The notes under the pieces: model-generated | Seen by the model: only the letters and a program-made list of their open reading frames with translations | Databases searched by the model: none | Told to the model about the DNA's origin: nothing | Assembly (NCBI GenBank): GCA_033964015.1 | Contig: JAWWUD010000114.1 | Coordinates: forward strand, 124,001-188,000 | DNA length: 64,000 bases | DNA from: Scolanthus callimorphus | Lineage: Eukaryota > Cnidaria > Anthozoa > Actiniaria > Edwardsiidae | Direction of reading: 5' to 3' | Shown: one piece after another, positions 12,960 to 24,018 of the stretch | Layout of the letters: every line of letters starts with the position of its first letter | Numbering within the stretch: the first letter of the stretch is position 1 | Program-made: the position numbers and the translations under genes

Positions 12960-13406
12960 GACATCCCAAGATAGCTCCCACTACAAACAAGAGCTACCAC
13001 GGGATGTCAATGAAAGTGTCAACTAGAAAAAAAGGGCATTAACAAAGGCATCCAAAGACAGCAGTACTCCTAATGAAAGGGACCGCTGCCACGGGATGCC
13101 AATGAAAGTGCATAAACAAACTTACAAACGAAGGTACCTGAAAATGAAACATGAAACGCGTTAGACACCAATGGGGAATCTAACTACTAGAAAAAAAGGG
13201 GTATGGCATTAACAAAAGCATCCAACAACAGCAGTACTCCTAATAAAAGGGACCGCTGCCACGGGATGCTAATGAAAGTGCATAAACAAACTTACAAACA
13301 TGAAAAACACATAGGAGTGAAATGAGGAGAGAAAAGAGAAATGCATTAACAAAGACATCCAATAACAGCAGTACACCAACTAAGGAGACCGCTGCTACGG
13401 GATGTC
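12960..13406 (-). repeat. Four tandem-related hairpins in the LINE 3' UTR
   Basis: Each unit starts with ATTAACAAA and ends with AATGAAAGTG, with a two-part stem between. The outer stems are GACATCCC/GGGATGTC (12960-13008), GGCATCC/GGATGCC (13047-13100), AGCATCC/GGATGCT (13217-13270) and GACATCC/GGATGTC (13354-13406). The inner stems are TAGCTC/GAGCTA in the first copy and CAGCAGT/ACCGCTG in the others. Where one arm differs between copies, the other arm changes to keep the pair. This favours a functional RNA fold, perhaps a reverse-transcriptase recognition site. Confidence 0.8.
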
Positions 13407-13460
13407 AATGAAAGTGCAAGAAAAAGAGGAAAAAGCGCGCGGGGGTACAATATAAGGGTG

Positions 13461-14366
13461 TTAAGTCGAAAATGAACGAGACATGACAATGTCATCACCA
13501 AAAACAGAAGCAATCTTACCGCTACAAGCCCAGGCACGACGAAAAAATCTTCGTCGGCTAGCAGATTGAAAACGCTTGAAATAGAGCGGCAAGTAAAAGG
13601 AGATGCGGCGAGTGATAGAGGTTTGCACATCAGCCGCACCCACAGGCTCCTGACGGAAACGATAATCATTTCTTGCCATCCATACTTGAAATTTAAGAAC
13701 ATTAAGGATGTAAGAAAAAACAGGAGGGACAACAAGACGTTCATCTTTGTTGAACCCAAAAAGCATATGACGGACTTGAATAGAAGGACCTAGAGGACAA
13801 ATACGGAAAAAGAGAGATTGAGCCCAGTTAAGCATGCTTTGCATAAGAGGACAATGGAAGAAAAGATGTTCCAAAGTCTCTGATGGAGCACCGCAAAAGC
13901 ATGCTGGGTCAATGTCCATATGAAAAGAAGAGACCAGACGATCGGCACAGTATAAAACACCATGCGCGATCTTCCACGAAAGGTCAATGACAGAACGATC
14001 AAGGGAAAAATGAAAACCTGGTCCCAAGTTTGGTCCCAGTAGAGAGGTCCGTAGGATGGCAAGAAATGAGTAACACAGTTCGGTGGATTATAACAGGCCG
14101 AAAGGAGGATGTCATAAGCATCCTTGGTGGTGACATTGTCAAGAAAAAGAGGGCCAAGTAATGAATCGCGAGGGATGACAAAGCGATTCAAAACTGGATC
14201 AAATTTACCTCCAATTAGTGTCCAGGATTCCAACATAAAACCATAAAAATCTGGTAAAAGATGGGAAGGATACAGAGCGGGGGTAGAAAAGACATCATGT
14301 AGCGACGATCCAAGGCAAGTCCTGAAATAATGGGCAAGGATGGAGCACCATTTGTTGGGGGCATGA
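13461..14366 (-). pseudogene. LINE reverse-transcriptase C-terminal region, frameshifted
   Basis: Minus-strand frames cover the region after the catalytic RT domain of a LINE. The conserved pattern includes LSWKIAHGVLY, then DPACFCGAPSETLEHLFFHC, a CxC-x7-HxxxxC zinc-binding motif typical of the zf-RVT region of Tx1/L1-type polyproteins. Upstream the other frame reads WCSILAHYFRTCLG and the FYGFMLESW-type motif. The two frames meet near 14030, implying one frameshift. The C-terminal stop is at 13461-13463. No catalytic RT or endonuclease domain is left, so the copy is inactive. Confidence 0.8.
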
Positions 14367-14379
14367 AATGTGTCCGATG

Positions 14380-14929
14380 TGTCCCTTTTCGTCTGGCCGC
14401 CTCAGGTTTTCAGTGGATCACTCCTACCAAATATTTATGGGAATACCAGGCTATGAGTAATAATCTTTATGTCTCCAAAACGCTTCCATAACCTTCTGTT
14501 TCCATGCCCATTTAATGATAACAAACCTTAATATTAATATCTAGTCTAACGCGTCGTGTAGATTTGCAGGTCTAAGACAGATATGCCGTTACAAGTCTCA
14601 TATCTTAGTGTGGCGCCGCCTAAAAGACTGAGCGGTGATCTAACGTCGGTTGTAAAATGATTATATTAGTATAACGGTACCATGAAAGCTCAAACAGATT
14701 AACGGACTCAAAGTAAAGCAAAAATGCATGCCCTCTAGTTATAAGGCCGATACTTATAAGAGAAGTCACCAAGGTAAATGATATAATCCAGTTTCATATC
14801 GATTTAACAGAACCACGAGAACAGACGGCTACCCAGTGTCAGGTTTGTTGACTGTACTGCAGTGTCGATTGCGTACCCTAGCGAATTTATCTCTTTCTGG
14901 TTAACCGGCCTGTTACAGCATTACGATTC
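14380..14929. other. Gene-free stretch
   Basis: Sequence to the right of the LINE insertion. No exon or bounded element is recognised. Confidence 0.4.
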
Positions 14930-15003
14930 TTGAAAGATTTGTAAAGCGCCATAGAACAAAAGCGCGTATGGTGGTATATAAATTAATATTATTATTATTA
15001 TTA
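14930..15003 (+). mobile_element. SINE 3' end, 5'-truncated
   Basis: TTGTAAAGCGCC, then AAAGCGCGTATGGTGGTATATAAA and an (ATT)n tail, match the last 70 bp of the SINE at 7.8-8.2 kb in order and spacing. No tRNA head is present. Confidence 0.55.
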
Positions 15004-15225
15004 GTTTTGATAAAATTCTCGGAAATTAAAGGGACATGGTCACCTAGAAAACACGAAAATAATTATTTCACAAAAATATCCAAAATTATCTGAAATTTCC
15101 TCATGTAAACTGTAATAAGAATCCGCGCCTACATCGAAACAATCTCACATTTTCACCATATCATGTTTGAGTTATTGTTTGTATAATTGATGATTTTGAT
15201 GTTGTCGGTGACCATGGCTTCTTAA

Positions 15226-15472
15226 AGGGGCTCTCGCACGCTCGCTGGCCACTTCTCTGACAAGAAAATAGTTCAAATCGCAATCCAATTCCATCCTCTT
15301 GATAACAGGTCAAAACAACCTAGAATTGCATTTGTCTAACACTTGAAAGGTTTTTCTATTAATCTGGAGGATTATTTTGATTACTACGGGCAAATGTACA
15401 TGAGTTTTCACGGATACAATTTTACCTATTTTAAGTCCACGGTGGACGAATATTAAGCGTGCGAGTGCCCCT
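15226..15472. mobile_element. TTAA-flanked MITE, AGGGGC family
   Basis: The ends AGGGGCTCTCGCACGCT and AGCGTGCGAGTGCCCCT are inverted with one mismatch, between TTAA duplications at 15222-15225 and 15473-15476. An internal TTCCATCCTCTTGATAA segment recurs in inverse orientation in the 732-bp element at 49.75-50.48 kb, so both belong to one family. It has no coding capacity. Confidence 0.8.
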
Positions 15473-15791
15473 TTAAATGTTGATAGCGTTTCCATTGTTA
15501 TTGTTAACAGTACTATATTCGCACTGGATCCCATTGTACTATATAAGTTATGGGAAAGTAGGCCTGGCGGAGCACAAAATGGCAAAGGCAAAGGGAGGGA
15601 GGGTGGGTGAATAAAAGTTAGAAGGCGCCACCAAGCCTAAGGGTGAGCACAATGGGACCCACAGCCGCCACCGACACATGGCGTCCCCCATGGACGCCAT
15701 TCCGGCGCTTGTTCTCAAACCAACTGAGACTGAGACATATGCTAATGAGTTGATCTCTTATATGCGTACTACTGGGACCCAGTGCGAATAG

Positions 15792-16195
15792 CCCATAACT
15801 CAGAACTAGCCCACAACTCAGAACTATCCTGCAACTCAGACATATCCTGGCATAATTCATGACTATCCTCTAGGCTGGCACAAAACTACTACCTACTAGT
15901 TCTTCTCATAATTCTGAATTACCCACAACTCAGAACTAGCCCACAACTCAGAACTATCCCACAACTCAGAACTATCTCACAACTCAGACATATCCTGGCA
16001 TAATTCATGTCTTTCCTCTAGGCTTACACAAAACTACTTTCTACTAGTCCTCTCCATAATTCTGAATTATACCCATAACTCAGAACTAGCCCACAACTCA
16101 GAACTATCCCACAACTCAGACATATCCTGGCATAATTCATGACTATCCTCTAGGCCCACACAAAACTACCCGAAACTCAGAATTATACCGTAACT
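15792..16195. repeat. Satellite of CCACAACTCAGAACT units with higher-order structure
   Basis: Short units CC(A/C)(T/C)AACTCAGAACTA repeat two to four times. They are then followed by CATATCCTGGCATAATTCATG, CCTCTAGGC and ACACAAAACTAC segments. This whole block of about 130-150 bp occurs three times. Confidence 0.75.
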
Positions 16196-16508
16196 AGAAC
16201 TACCCCATACTCAGGGAAAACAATTGCAATCACAGTAACACACTTTATAGGGCTGGGTCGAACCGAGGTCGAGCGCAGTACTAAGGCAAAATAGACGATA
16301 GACAGATTGAGGAGTTATAGGTTAAGGCGTACCAACATAAAACTCGCCATATGTGGCTAAACAAAAGGGGCACAAGCAAGACATGACATATAAGACTCAG
16401 AACAGCCAATAGTCTCCCCAAAACTCAACCCTCAAGCTCGTTATGTAGGGAAGATCGCATGCAACTAACATTGTGTATATAACTGCACCACGAGGCTAAG
16501 TACAAGGG

Positions 16509-16613
16509 GTTTACTGGGTTGGGGGCTGCACCCCTGCCCATAAATATATACGTCTATGTACTGAAATAGCTATACGCTACGAGGCAAAGGGGAACAGCCC
16601 CAACCCAGCAAAC
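16509..16613. repeat. Long imperfect hairpin
   Basis: The left arm starts GTTTACTGGGTTGGGGGCTG (16509-16539). The right arm ends CAGCCCCAACCCAGCAAAC (16583-16613). They pair over about 31 bp with a few mismatches around a 43-bp loop. A second small hairpin, TGCCCCGTCC/GGACAGGGCA, lies at about 16620-16641. Confidence 0.65.
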
Positions 16614-16789
16614 CCAGAATGCCCCGTCCGAGGACAGGGCACTGGACGGATTCCAGATGTCCCAAGGGACAAAAGGAACCGACATTGCCCAGAGGACATT
16701 AGATAGCCTCTCCAGGAGTGCTGAGAAGGGGGATGCGACCCATGAAAATACACTGAAGTATATGGCGAGAAAATGGAGTGAAAAATTAT

Positions 16790-17870
16790 ATGGCGAGGTT
16801 CACCCGGTCGCCTATGTGCATAAAAATAGAGGGAAACATTTTACGGCGAGGTTCACCCAGTCGCTCACATGCACAGAAAATGGAGGGAAAATTTTACGGC
16901 GAGGTTCACCCAGTCGCCCACATGCGCAGAAGAAAATGGAGTGAAAACATTTACGGCGAGGCTCACCCAGTCGCCCATGTGCATAAAAATAGCGAAAAAT
17001 TATATGGCGAGGCTCACCCAGTCGCCCACATGCACAGAAAATGGAGTGAAAAAATTTACGGCGAGGCTCACCCAGTCGCCCACATGCACAGAAAATGGAG
17101 TGAAAAACAAAATATTACGGCGAGGTTCACCCAGTCGCCCATGTGCATAAAAATTGAGAGAAAAATTGTATGGCGAGGTTCACCCAGTCGCTCACATGCA
17201 CAGAAAATGGAGAGAAAATTTTACGGCGAGGTTCACCCAGTCGCCCACATGCGCAGAAGAAAATGAAGTGAAAAAATTTACGGCGAGGCTCACCCAGTCG
17301 CCCATGTGCATAAAAATAGAGAAAAATTATATGGCGAGGCTCACCCAGTCGCCCACATGCACAGAAAATGGAGTGAAAAAATTTATGGCGAGGCTCACCC
17401 AGTCGCCCACATGCACAGAAAATGGAGTGAAAAAAATTTACGGCGAGGCTCACCCAGTCGCCCACATGCACAGAAAATGGAGTGAAAAAATTTACGGCGA
17501 GGCTCACCCAGTCGCCCATGTGCATAAAAATAGAGAAAAATTATATGGCGAGGCTCACCCAGTCGCCCACATGCACAGAAAATGGAGTGAAAAAATTTAC
17601 GGCGAGGCTCACCCAGTCGCCCACATGCACAGAAAATGGAGTGAAAAATATATATATATAAATATTATGGCGAGGTTCATCCAGTCGCCCACATGCACAG
17701 AAAATGGAGTGAAAAAATTTACGGTGAGGTTCACCCAGTCGCCCATGTGCATAAAAATTGAGAGAAAAAATTATATGGCAAGGTTCACCCAGTCGCCCAC
17801 ATGCACAGAAAATGGAGTGAAAAAATTTACGGCGAGGTTCACCCAGTCGCCCATGTACATAAAGCAATGA
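16790..17870. repeat. Minisatellite of ~20 units, 51-57 bp, two unit types
   Basis: Every unit contains GGCGAGG(C/T)TCACCCAGTCGC. Type A continues CCACATGCACAGAAAATGG and type B continues CCATGTGCATAAAAAT. The order is roughly B-A-A repeated, with later blocks B-A-A-A. Type A' carries GCGCAGAAG in the third position of two blocks. Open frames of up to 238 codons exist in several frames on both strands only because the unit lacks stop codons; they are not evidence for a protein. Confidence 0.9.
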
Positions 17871-17899
17871 CGGAAACAAGACAAAATGGCGAGGCAATT

Positions 17900-18459
17900 A
17901 CCATATAAATCCGTGGTAAGCGAACTAACTCTGCCAGACTAACAGGGAGCGGGAAGATAATAGCTACAAATTGTGCTGTACTCAGCGAACACATAAGCAA
18001 AAATTGTAATGGCAACAACTAAGTGGCAGACAAGCTAGGGATACTGAAAGCCAGCTTACTACAGAGGGAGCGTGACGAGATGGCGGTAGAGAAGAATGGC
18101 CGATAGAAGTATGACAAGTATGCTCCAACACGCGGCCAAGTCGGCTTCGGGGTTCGCGTATTTATTTACGAAGGAAAACGCCGGTAGAAGAGCTCCCACG
18201 GAACCCGGTAAGACTGTGGACCTGTAAATATAAATGAAACAGTTCGCCCTTGAGTGAAACGGCATGGAGGCAAATGACAGGATATTATAAAGCACAACAT
18301 TTGAATTCAAACCGAAATTGCAGACGCCACCGAGCGAATAGTAGACTGCTGGCAGGAAGAGGGAATAAGTGGAGACGATGAAAACCTGTAGACTTTAATT
18401 GTAGAATGGCTGTGTAGAGTATAGAACTTTTAGTCGGACCAGAGAGACGTCGACGCGGC
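17900..18459. other. Unique part of the 81-bp-repeat unit
   Basis: About 560 bp with no recognised coding or repeat structure, between the minisatellite and the right 81-bp repeat. Confidence 0.4.
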
Positions 18460-18745
18460 GTTCTCAAACCAACTGAGACTGAGACATATGCTAATGAGTT
18501 GATCTCTTATATGCGTACTACTGGGACCCAGTGCGAATAGTAACAGTATAGTAATAATAGCAATACAAATACGCATTTCTATTGCTATTGTTGCTGCTAT
18601 CACAACCAGCTAAATTGTCAAAATCAAGAGTCCCTTACCTGCTTACTAAGAGAATCTCCCATATTAGGGCCATCCCCTTCAGCGTCAGAAAAAGAGTCTA
18701 TTTTTAGAAATACTTCACTAAGGGCAGGGGAAGGGCACATATTAA

Positions 18746-19669
18746 CCCTATCCAGAGTGGGGGGGGGGGCTTTTCGAGCCCCCCCTCCAGTAAAATCCTG
18801 ATTACTCTAAAACCACTGCAGCTATGATGGTGAAACTTCGTGACTTTTCCTAAAATTTATCTGGGGACATTTTGGTGTCAATGACATGTCAGTGTCAACG
18901 ACCCAGTTTCCATGGCAACCACTTTTTGACATGCATGTTTTGCAAAACTCGAAAAAACGTGAATTTTTCATATTTCAAGCTTAATGTTGGACAGATTGCC
19001 CAATTTATGACTATCGGAGCTTGTACTCCTTAGTAATTTATGTACAGGCTAATTAATTTTTGACACAAAATCTTTGGGGGGGAGGGGTAGGGGGATTTTG
19101 TTCATTTTAACATATGGTCTAAAACTAGCTCTGGGATTCACAAGTTTCCTTTTAATTCAACTTTTTGAATGTCAAACACTTATTTGATGAGTATTTTGTA
19201 CATTTTGACCATTTTTTTCTCATTGAGTATTTATCTGAAGAGTCAAATGGAAATTAAATGAAATCCAAGATGGCGGATCCAAGATGGCGGATCCAAGATG
19301 GCGGACAATATTTTCAAAAGTCGTCATTATGACACAAGTTTAATAAAATTTATGTGTTAATGTCACAAATTATTACATTTACATTATCTTGATGTTAATT
19401 AGTTGGCTTTTAGAGTATTATCTACCAAGTTTTTGGAAGTTAATAAAATTACTTAAAAATTGATAAAACATTGAGAATGACGTCATTGTGACGTCACATT
19501 TTGCTCCCACGTGACAAAAATAGGTGTGGTGATTTGTCTAAGGCTCATGGTCATTGTGTGAAAGTTTGATGATCATAGCCCCAGTGGTTCCAGAGATATA
19601 GAGGGGGGGCCGAATTAGCCCCCCCCCCCCCAGTCACAGATGGTCAACAAAAGCCCAGTCTGGATAGGG
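18746..19669. mobile_element. piggyBac-like MITE (TTAA, CCCTATCC ends)
   Basis: The left end CCCTATCCAGAGTGGG and right end CCCAGTCTGGATAGGG are inverted repeats, flanked by TTAA at 18742-18745 and 19670-19673. CCC-initial ends with TTAA duplications fit the piggyBac group. G and C homopolymer runs lie just inside both ends (about 18759-18787 and 19601-19631). The interior holds three tandem 15-bp copies of CCAAGATGGCGGAT (19265-19305). No transposase frame is visible. Confidence 0.8.
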
Positions 19670-19764
19670 TTAAGCAACGCCAAGCCACTATACGAGTGAA
19701 ATGCAACAACCAGTAGTTCTATTTTAGCCTTCTGCTAGTTAGAAACTAAACAACAACAAAAGCG

Positions 19765-19900
19765 ACATAAGCGACGTAAGCATAAGCATAAGAAGAACGG
19801 AAGCCCTTTTATCCTTATGCTTATGCCGTAGCGAAAACCACACTAAAGAAAATAGTTAGTTTGATCCTTATGCTTATGTTTATGCTTATGTTGCTAGTGA
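19765..19900. repeat. ATAAGCATAAG inverted repeat cluster
   Basis: GTAAGCATAAGCATAAG on the left is answered by CTTATGCTTATG twice to the right (about 19817 and 19868). It looks like the terminal zone of a short DNA element, but no target duplication was identified. Confidence 0.45.
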
Positions 19901-20519
19901 AACCAACCATTCTTCCTCTTAGTCATGGACTGTTGTCAAAATCCGAAGAACACGCGAACAAGGGTGAAATTTACATATGAATTTCGCAATACGCGTATCG
20001 AATGGCTTCAAAAAGTGAAATTAGAAATGCTTGCATGCATAAATATATTTTTCTCGTCAAAATCCGTCTAGCCTATACGTAAGTACAATGCATCAAAATA
20101 AGCATGTTGCTGCATGGCAACCTAAAATGGTTGTGATTCACGCAACTCGTTGGTAAAAAGTTTGAGGACAAATAGTACTGTAAACAGGGCAAAAACACTT
20201 TGTAGCATAGAAAATGTGGGGCTTTTCGTTTGCTTGCTAAAGTAATCGCTAATAGAGGCCACCTATAATATCTCGTTATGTCCTCCTCGGATCTTCCATC
20301 CTCTCGTTTAAACTTCCCTCTAATCAGAAAACATGACTAAGATTGCAGATAGTTATCTTACTTACCGACTGTCGGACCCCGATTTCTGTAATCATCGTTT
20401 TTCCCTCTTTATAGAGATACCGAGATTCAAAAACCGGTTCAATAGTAGCACGACTGGTTTTTAAATCGTGGATACGCGAAGCGTGAACACGAGTTATGCT
20501 GGGCCAAATGTCACTCGCT

Positions 20520-20725
20520 CATAACCCAAGTGTTAGCTCGATGACGTCATCAGAACTAGAAAAATAATATCTTTGAACGGAACATCTCTAGGTGACCAAA
20601 CTTGTAAAAAGTTTTCTTCGTGACAAGGGGGGTCCAGCACCAAAATCACGTGACATCACGTCATCGATGACGTCATCAAAACTAGAAAAATTATATCAGG
20701 GAAGGGAACATCACCAGACGACGCC
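20520..20725. repeat. Dispersed repeat with TGACGTCATC motifs
   Basis: It contains ATGACGTCATCA-AACTAGAAAAA-TATATC and a CTAGGTGACCAAACTTG segment, in the same order as two tandem copies at 62.1-62.35 kb. The motif block CATCGATGACGTCATC is nearly palindromic and includes CREB-like TGACGTCA. The flanking unit of about 137 bp appears once and a half here. Confidence 0.6.
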
Positions 20726-20799
20726 TTTGATTTTCTTGGTAAGTTGTACCCCCTGCGGGATTCTCATGATCGACGGGGGATGTCCGAAGTATTTTTAAG

Positions 20800-21670
20800 G
20801 ATATTAATTAATTTTAGTGTCAGCATTTTCTTGGGTCAAAAACAGCTGCCAAGTATTTGTGGAGGCCTAAAACTTCAGGAAGCCTAATTCTTGGTGTTTA
20901 CATGACATATCAAGATAGTTCCCTTAGAAAAGGGTCGACTTTCTTCAACTTCCTTATAAGGAAATATCTGCATACCATATTTGGAATCCCAGTAAGTTTT
21001 TCACTATTTGTATTAGCCTAGAAAGCTTAAAACTCAACCAAAACTCAAATACACACGACAAAATATGTTATGTGCATTTCTGCTGTGTTTTTCACGGTCA
21101 AGAACCTGGAAACAAGGTAGACAAGACACCACAGGAAGCCCGCTCGATCTCTAGAAAGACGACACTGTTATCTTGATATGCGTCATCAAAATCTTAGAAA
21201 CTATGGACTCTGTGGACTCTATGAAACTGTGCTGTCCGACCGGTTACAGTTCCCCAAAGGAGACTTCTCACCAAATTTGATCGGTTTCCTGTTTTTAGTT
21301 CCCCAGATATCGGCGCTGCAATTTCTGTCACGCAACACTAGTCAAGCGCAAATATTTCAGGTAATTTTCCCGTTTGGAGCGTTCGATGAAAGCCAACATG
21401 CTTAATAAGTGAATATATTTTGCAAATAAATCACATTTTGAACAATGCTAGCTCATAGTGGGCTTCATGACACGTGGTCACACATTTTACTGTAAACAGT
21501 TCGCACATTTGCTCGCTTAATATCTCGCTTGCAATATAAGATATCAGTCTAAATCTTGACAAAACGATTGAGGATATAGTTTTCAAAATTTAGCTTTTTG
21601 TTCGAAATAACTCGCTAAAAATCAAGTGCCTCCGGAGGTGAACACCAAGATAGAATACACCATACGTTTT
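20800..21670. other. Gene-free stretch
   Basis: No coding or bounded repeat feature is recognised. A (GTT)n microsatellite follows at about 21673-21692. Confidence 0.4.
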
Positions 21671-21692
21671 ATTGTTGTTGTTGTTGTTGTTT

Positions 21693-23830
21693 GTTCTTTT
21701 TAAGGGGCAGGTATTTAAAAAGTATAACACTGACCACCGTCATATTTATGCTCACGTATCCCCCTTGGATTATAGCTTATACTCATTATGAAGCTTCGGC
21801 CCCCGTTAACATCTGTAGCGCGCAAAAAAACACGACGAGAGCAGGAGTAAAGGGGTTAGGAGAAGCTGCCCACTTCCGTTCCCTGTCGTTTGCCTATCTC
21901 CTCTGAGGTTTGTGTGCGTCGCTAAAACGCACAGTACTACGCAAGCTACAGCTCTACATCTTTTTCGCTGCCTCTCCCTCCTGAGAGCGTTCCTCGTGCC
22001 AAAACTTGACTTCTAAGGTGCGCCACCAGTAGCAAAATAACAGCGCGCAGTGGGGCCACCTTATTAGCTCACTTATCCACGCTTTTGTTTTCTTTTGGAC
22101 TTCTCTACCCACGACGCCAAGTTCATCACGAAAGATATTTGAAGAAAACTTTCGTTATGTTATCGCAACGTTTACTTTATCTACTTAACATCCGCTGAGT
22201 ATATTAGGTCGGAAAGACCTGTCGATAAAAATATTTTTATGATGTCCGCATCTCGTTCTATCAATGTAATTCCTAATCTAATCTAGTTTTCGGATCGCTA
22301 TTCTTCGTTTTAATTACTTTGTTATTTTATTTCGGTCGAAAAAGTCTTTGATACAAAGAGTTCATCAAAGATGAAGCCTGACTCAGGTAAACCTGCCATC
22401 CCCCGCTGACACTCGACTCTTTCAGCCACTGCGAAAAGAACAACAGATTTATAAGTGATAAAAAGAACATTTCAAATCCGAAAGAGATTCTTTTATCGAC
22501 AAATTCTTTTTTGTGTGTGTTTCCTTTAAATGAAAAAGCGGCAATTTCTTGGTGTTTCGGAGCACCAGAGGCATGAAAACAATGGAACACAAGTCATGCG
22601 AACAAGAGTACAAAGACCTCGAGCACCAAAAAGCTTTCCATAACACCAAGGAATACCCGAAAAAGCCGCTAGGAGATTTTACGCTCTGTAGTTTTCTTCA
22701 TAATTCTAGATGTTTCAGGAAAGAGCAAAAATTATGAAAACTTATCCTGAATTTCCTAAATTCGCGCAATGCCACCCACATCTAGTTTGACCCTAATATA
22801 AGGCATCTTTTATGATATTCTGAGTCACTGCTTTCCTTTTTCCGAGCGGAACCTGCCATGAGTCACGGTGGAAGTTTGTTATTGCGAACACGAACGCTGT
22901 ATTTGCGGAGACGTCCTCCCCTCAGACAGTTAGGCGCACGCCGCAAATCGCCTCAGGTTCTAGCAACTGATGTTTATGTTTTAAACTATCCGTTCAGTTC
23001 TTATGTTATTACTTGATCTAAAAGATCAATTAAGCCAATTTAGATGGTTCTTAAAGTTGAAACGCCTGAGGGGTGTCGAGGCAAAACAGCGCAAAAGAGC
23101 TAAGATCTGTGGAACTATAATTGGCATGATAAGATATCGGAAATGGAGCTTTAGTCCCTGACGTAACGTGGAAGACCTAACGGCTAAAAACGCGCAAGAA
23201 AAACACAACCATCACACTAACTTGATTTACGGAAATCGCTGTTCTAGCACGCGCTAAGCAGAACGAAAATATTTATGCTACAACATATAATAAAATCAAA
23301 TAACACGCAAATCGCTAGATTAATTAACAGGAAGATGATAAAATTCGGCATTAATCGCGATAGTAACAATGCAGTTTCAAAAAATAGAACTCGAATATTT
23401 CGAAAAAGATGTAATACAAATCTGTAGGTGGAGAAAAACAAATTCGTTTGAAATACAATATTTGCAGTTAACATATATCAAATTAAATAACAAGTAAATC
23501 TTACATTGAGACAGGATGGCAAAATTGTGACTAATTGGAGGCAATAATGGTTATTTAAAAATAAAAAGCGCATAATTAAATATGATAAGGAGACATCTAA
23601 AAAAGCGTTCGCCAGAACCACGAGAGAAATCACGTCCAATACACAAGACGGTTAGATTAATAAAAAACAATCAACATCAGAACCTAAACAGAGGAGCACT
23701 AGATTCCCAACCAATGGTACCAGGGTGGTAAAGGGTTATTTCAAGAAACGTAAAATTTAAAGAAACGTAATTAGGCGAGAAACGCGTAAAATGCATTTAT
23801 TTGCGCCCGTGAAACTACAAGTCAGTCACT

Positions 23831-23833
<3 letters not shown>
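21693..23833. other. Gene-free stretch
   Basis: Short open frames only, without domain signatures. No terminal-repeat element was resolved. Confidence 0.4.
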
Positions 23834-23869
<36 letters not shown>

Positions 23870-24018
23870 AAGAGAGTTGCGTTTGAAATTCAGGTTTATC
23901 AACTACTTTAATCAGCGCTTTATGTTTTCGTGAACGCGACGAAACATTTCTGTATGCTGGACCATTTGTGGTCCGTGAGACGGACTCATGACCCTGCACC
24001 CCCCCCCCCCCCCCCCCC
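23834..24018. repeat. Two long C homopolymers
   Basis: C runs of 34 (23834-23867) and 20 (23999-24018) bases flank 131 bp of ordinary sequence; the second is followed by an A run. On the minus strand these are G runs able to form quadruplexes. Exact lengths are unreliable because polymerases and assemblers slip on such runs. Confidence 0.85.

Larger units (their letters stand above)
12603..14366 (-). mobile_element. 5'-truncated LINE (non-LTR retrotransposon) with target-site duplications
   Basis: The element is bounded by a 14-bp direct repeat, AATGTGTCCGATGT, at 12589-12602 and 14367-14380. Right after the left copy comes TTTTTTATG, which is the A-rich tail of an element on the minus strand. 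It holds the C-terminal end of a reverse-transcriptase polyprotein (13461-14366) and then an 860-bp 3' UTR with four related hairpins. The 5' end is truncated, as usual for target-primed reverse transcription. The intact duplication suggests a fairly recent insertion. Confidence 0.85.
15711..18540. mobile_element. 2.8-kb unit bounded by exact 81-bp direct repeats
   Basis: Identical 81-bp sequences lie at 15711-15791 and 18460-18540. Each includes the odd palindrome ACTGGGACCCAGT near its end. Between them are a satellite of ACTCAGAACT-type units, a long imperfect hairpin, a second 51-57-bp satellite, and about 0.6 kb of unique DNA. The repeats lack TG..CA ends, and no primer-binding site or polypurine tract adjoins them, so an ordinary LTR element is unlikely. 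A non-autonomous rolling-circle or tyrosine-recombinase element, or recombination between repeats, are alternatives. Confidence 0.55.

Noticed and set aside
17154..17870. 238-codon open frame in the minisatellite
   Set aside because: The frame is a by-product of a stop-free tandem unit; other frames and the opposite strand are open too, and no start context or domain is present.
16790..17870. CRISPR-like array
   Set aside because: Units are contiguous with no unique spacers, and the DNA is eukaryotic.
15711..18540. LTR retrotransposon
   Set aside because: The 81-bp repeats lack TG/CA ends, a primer-binding site, a polypurine tract and any gag-pol frame.
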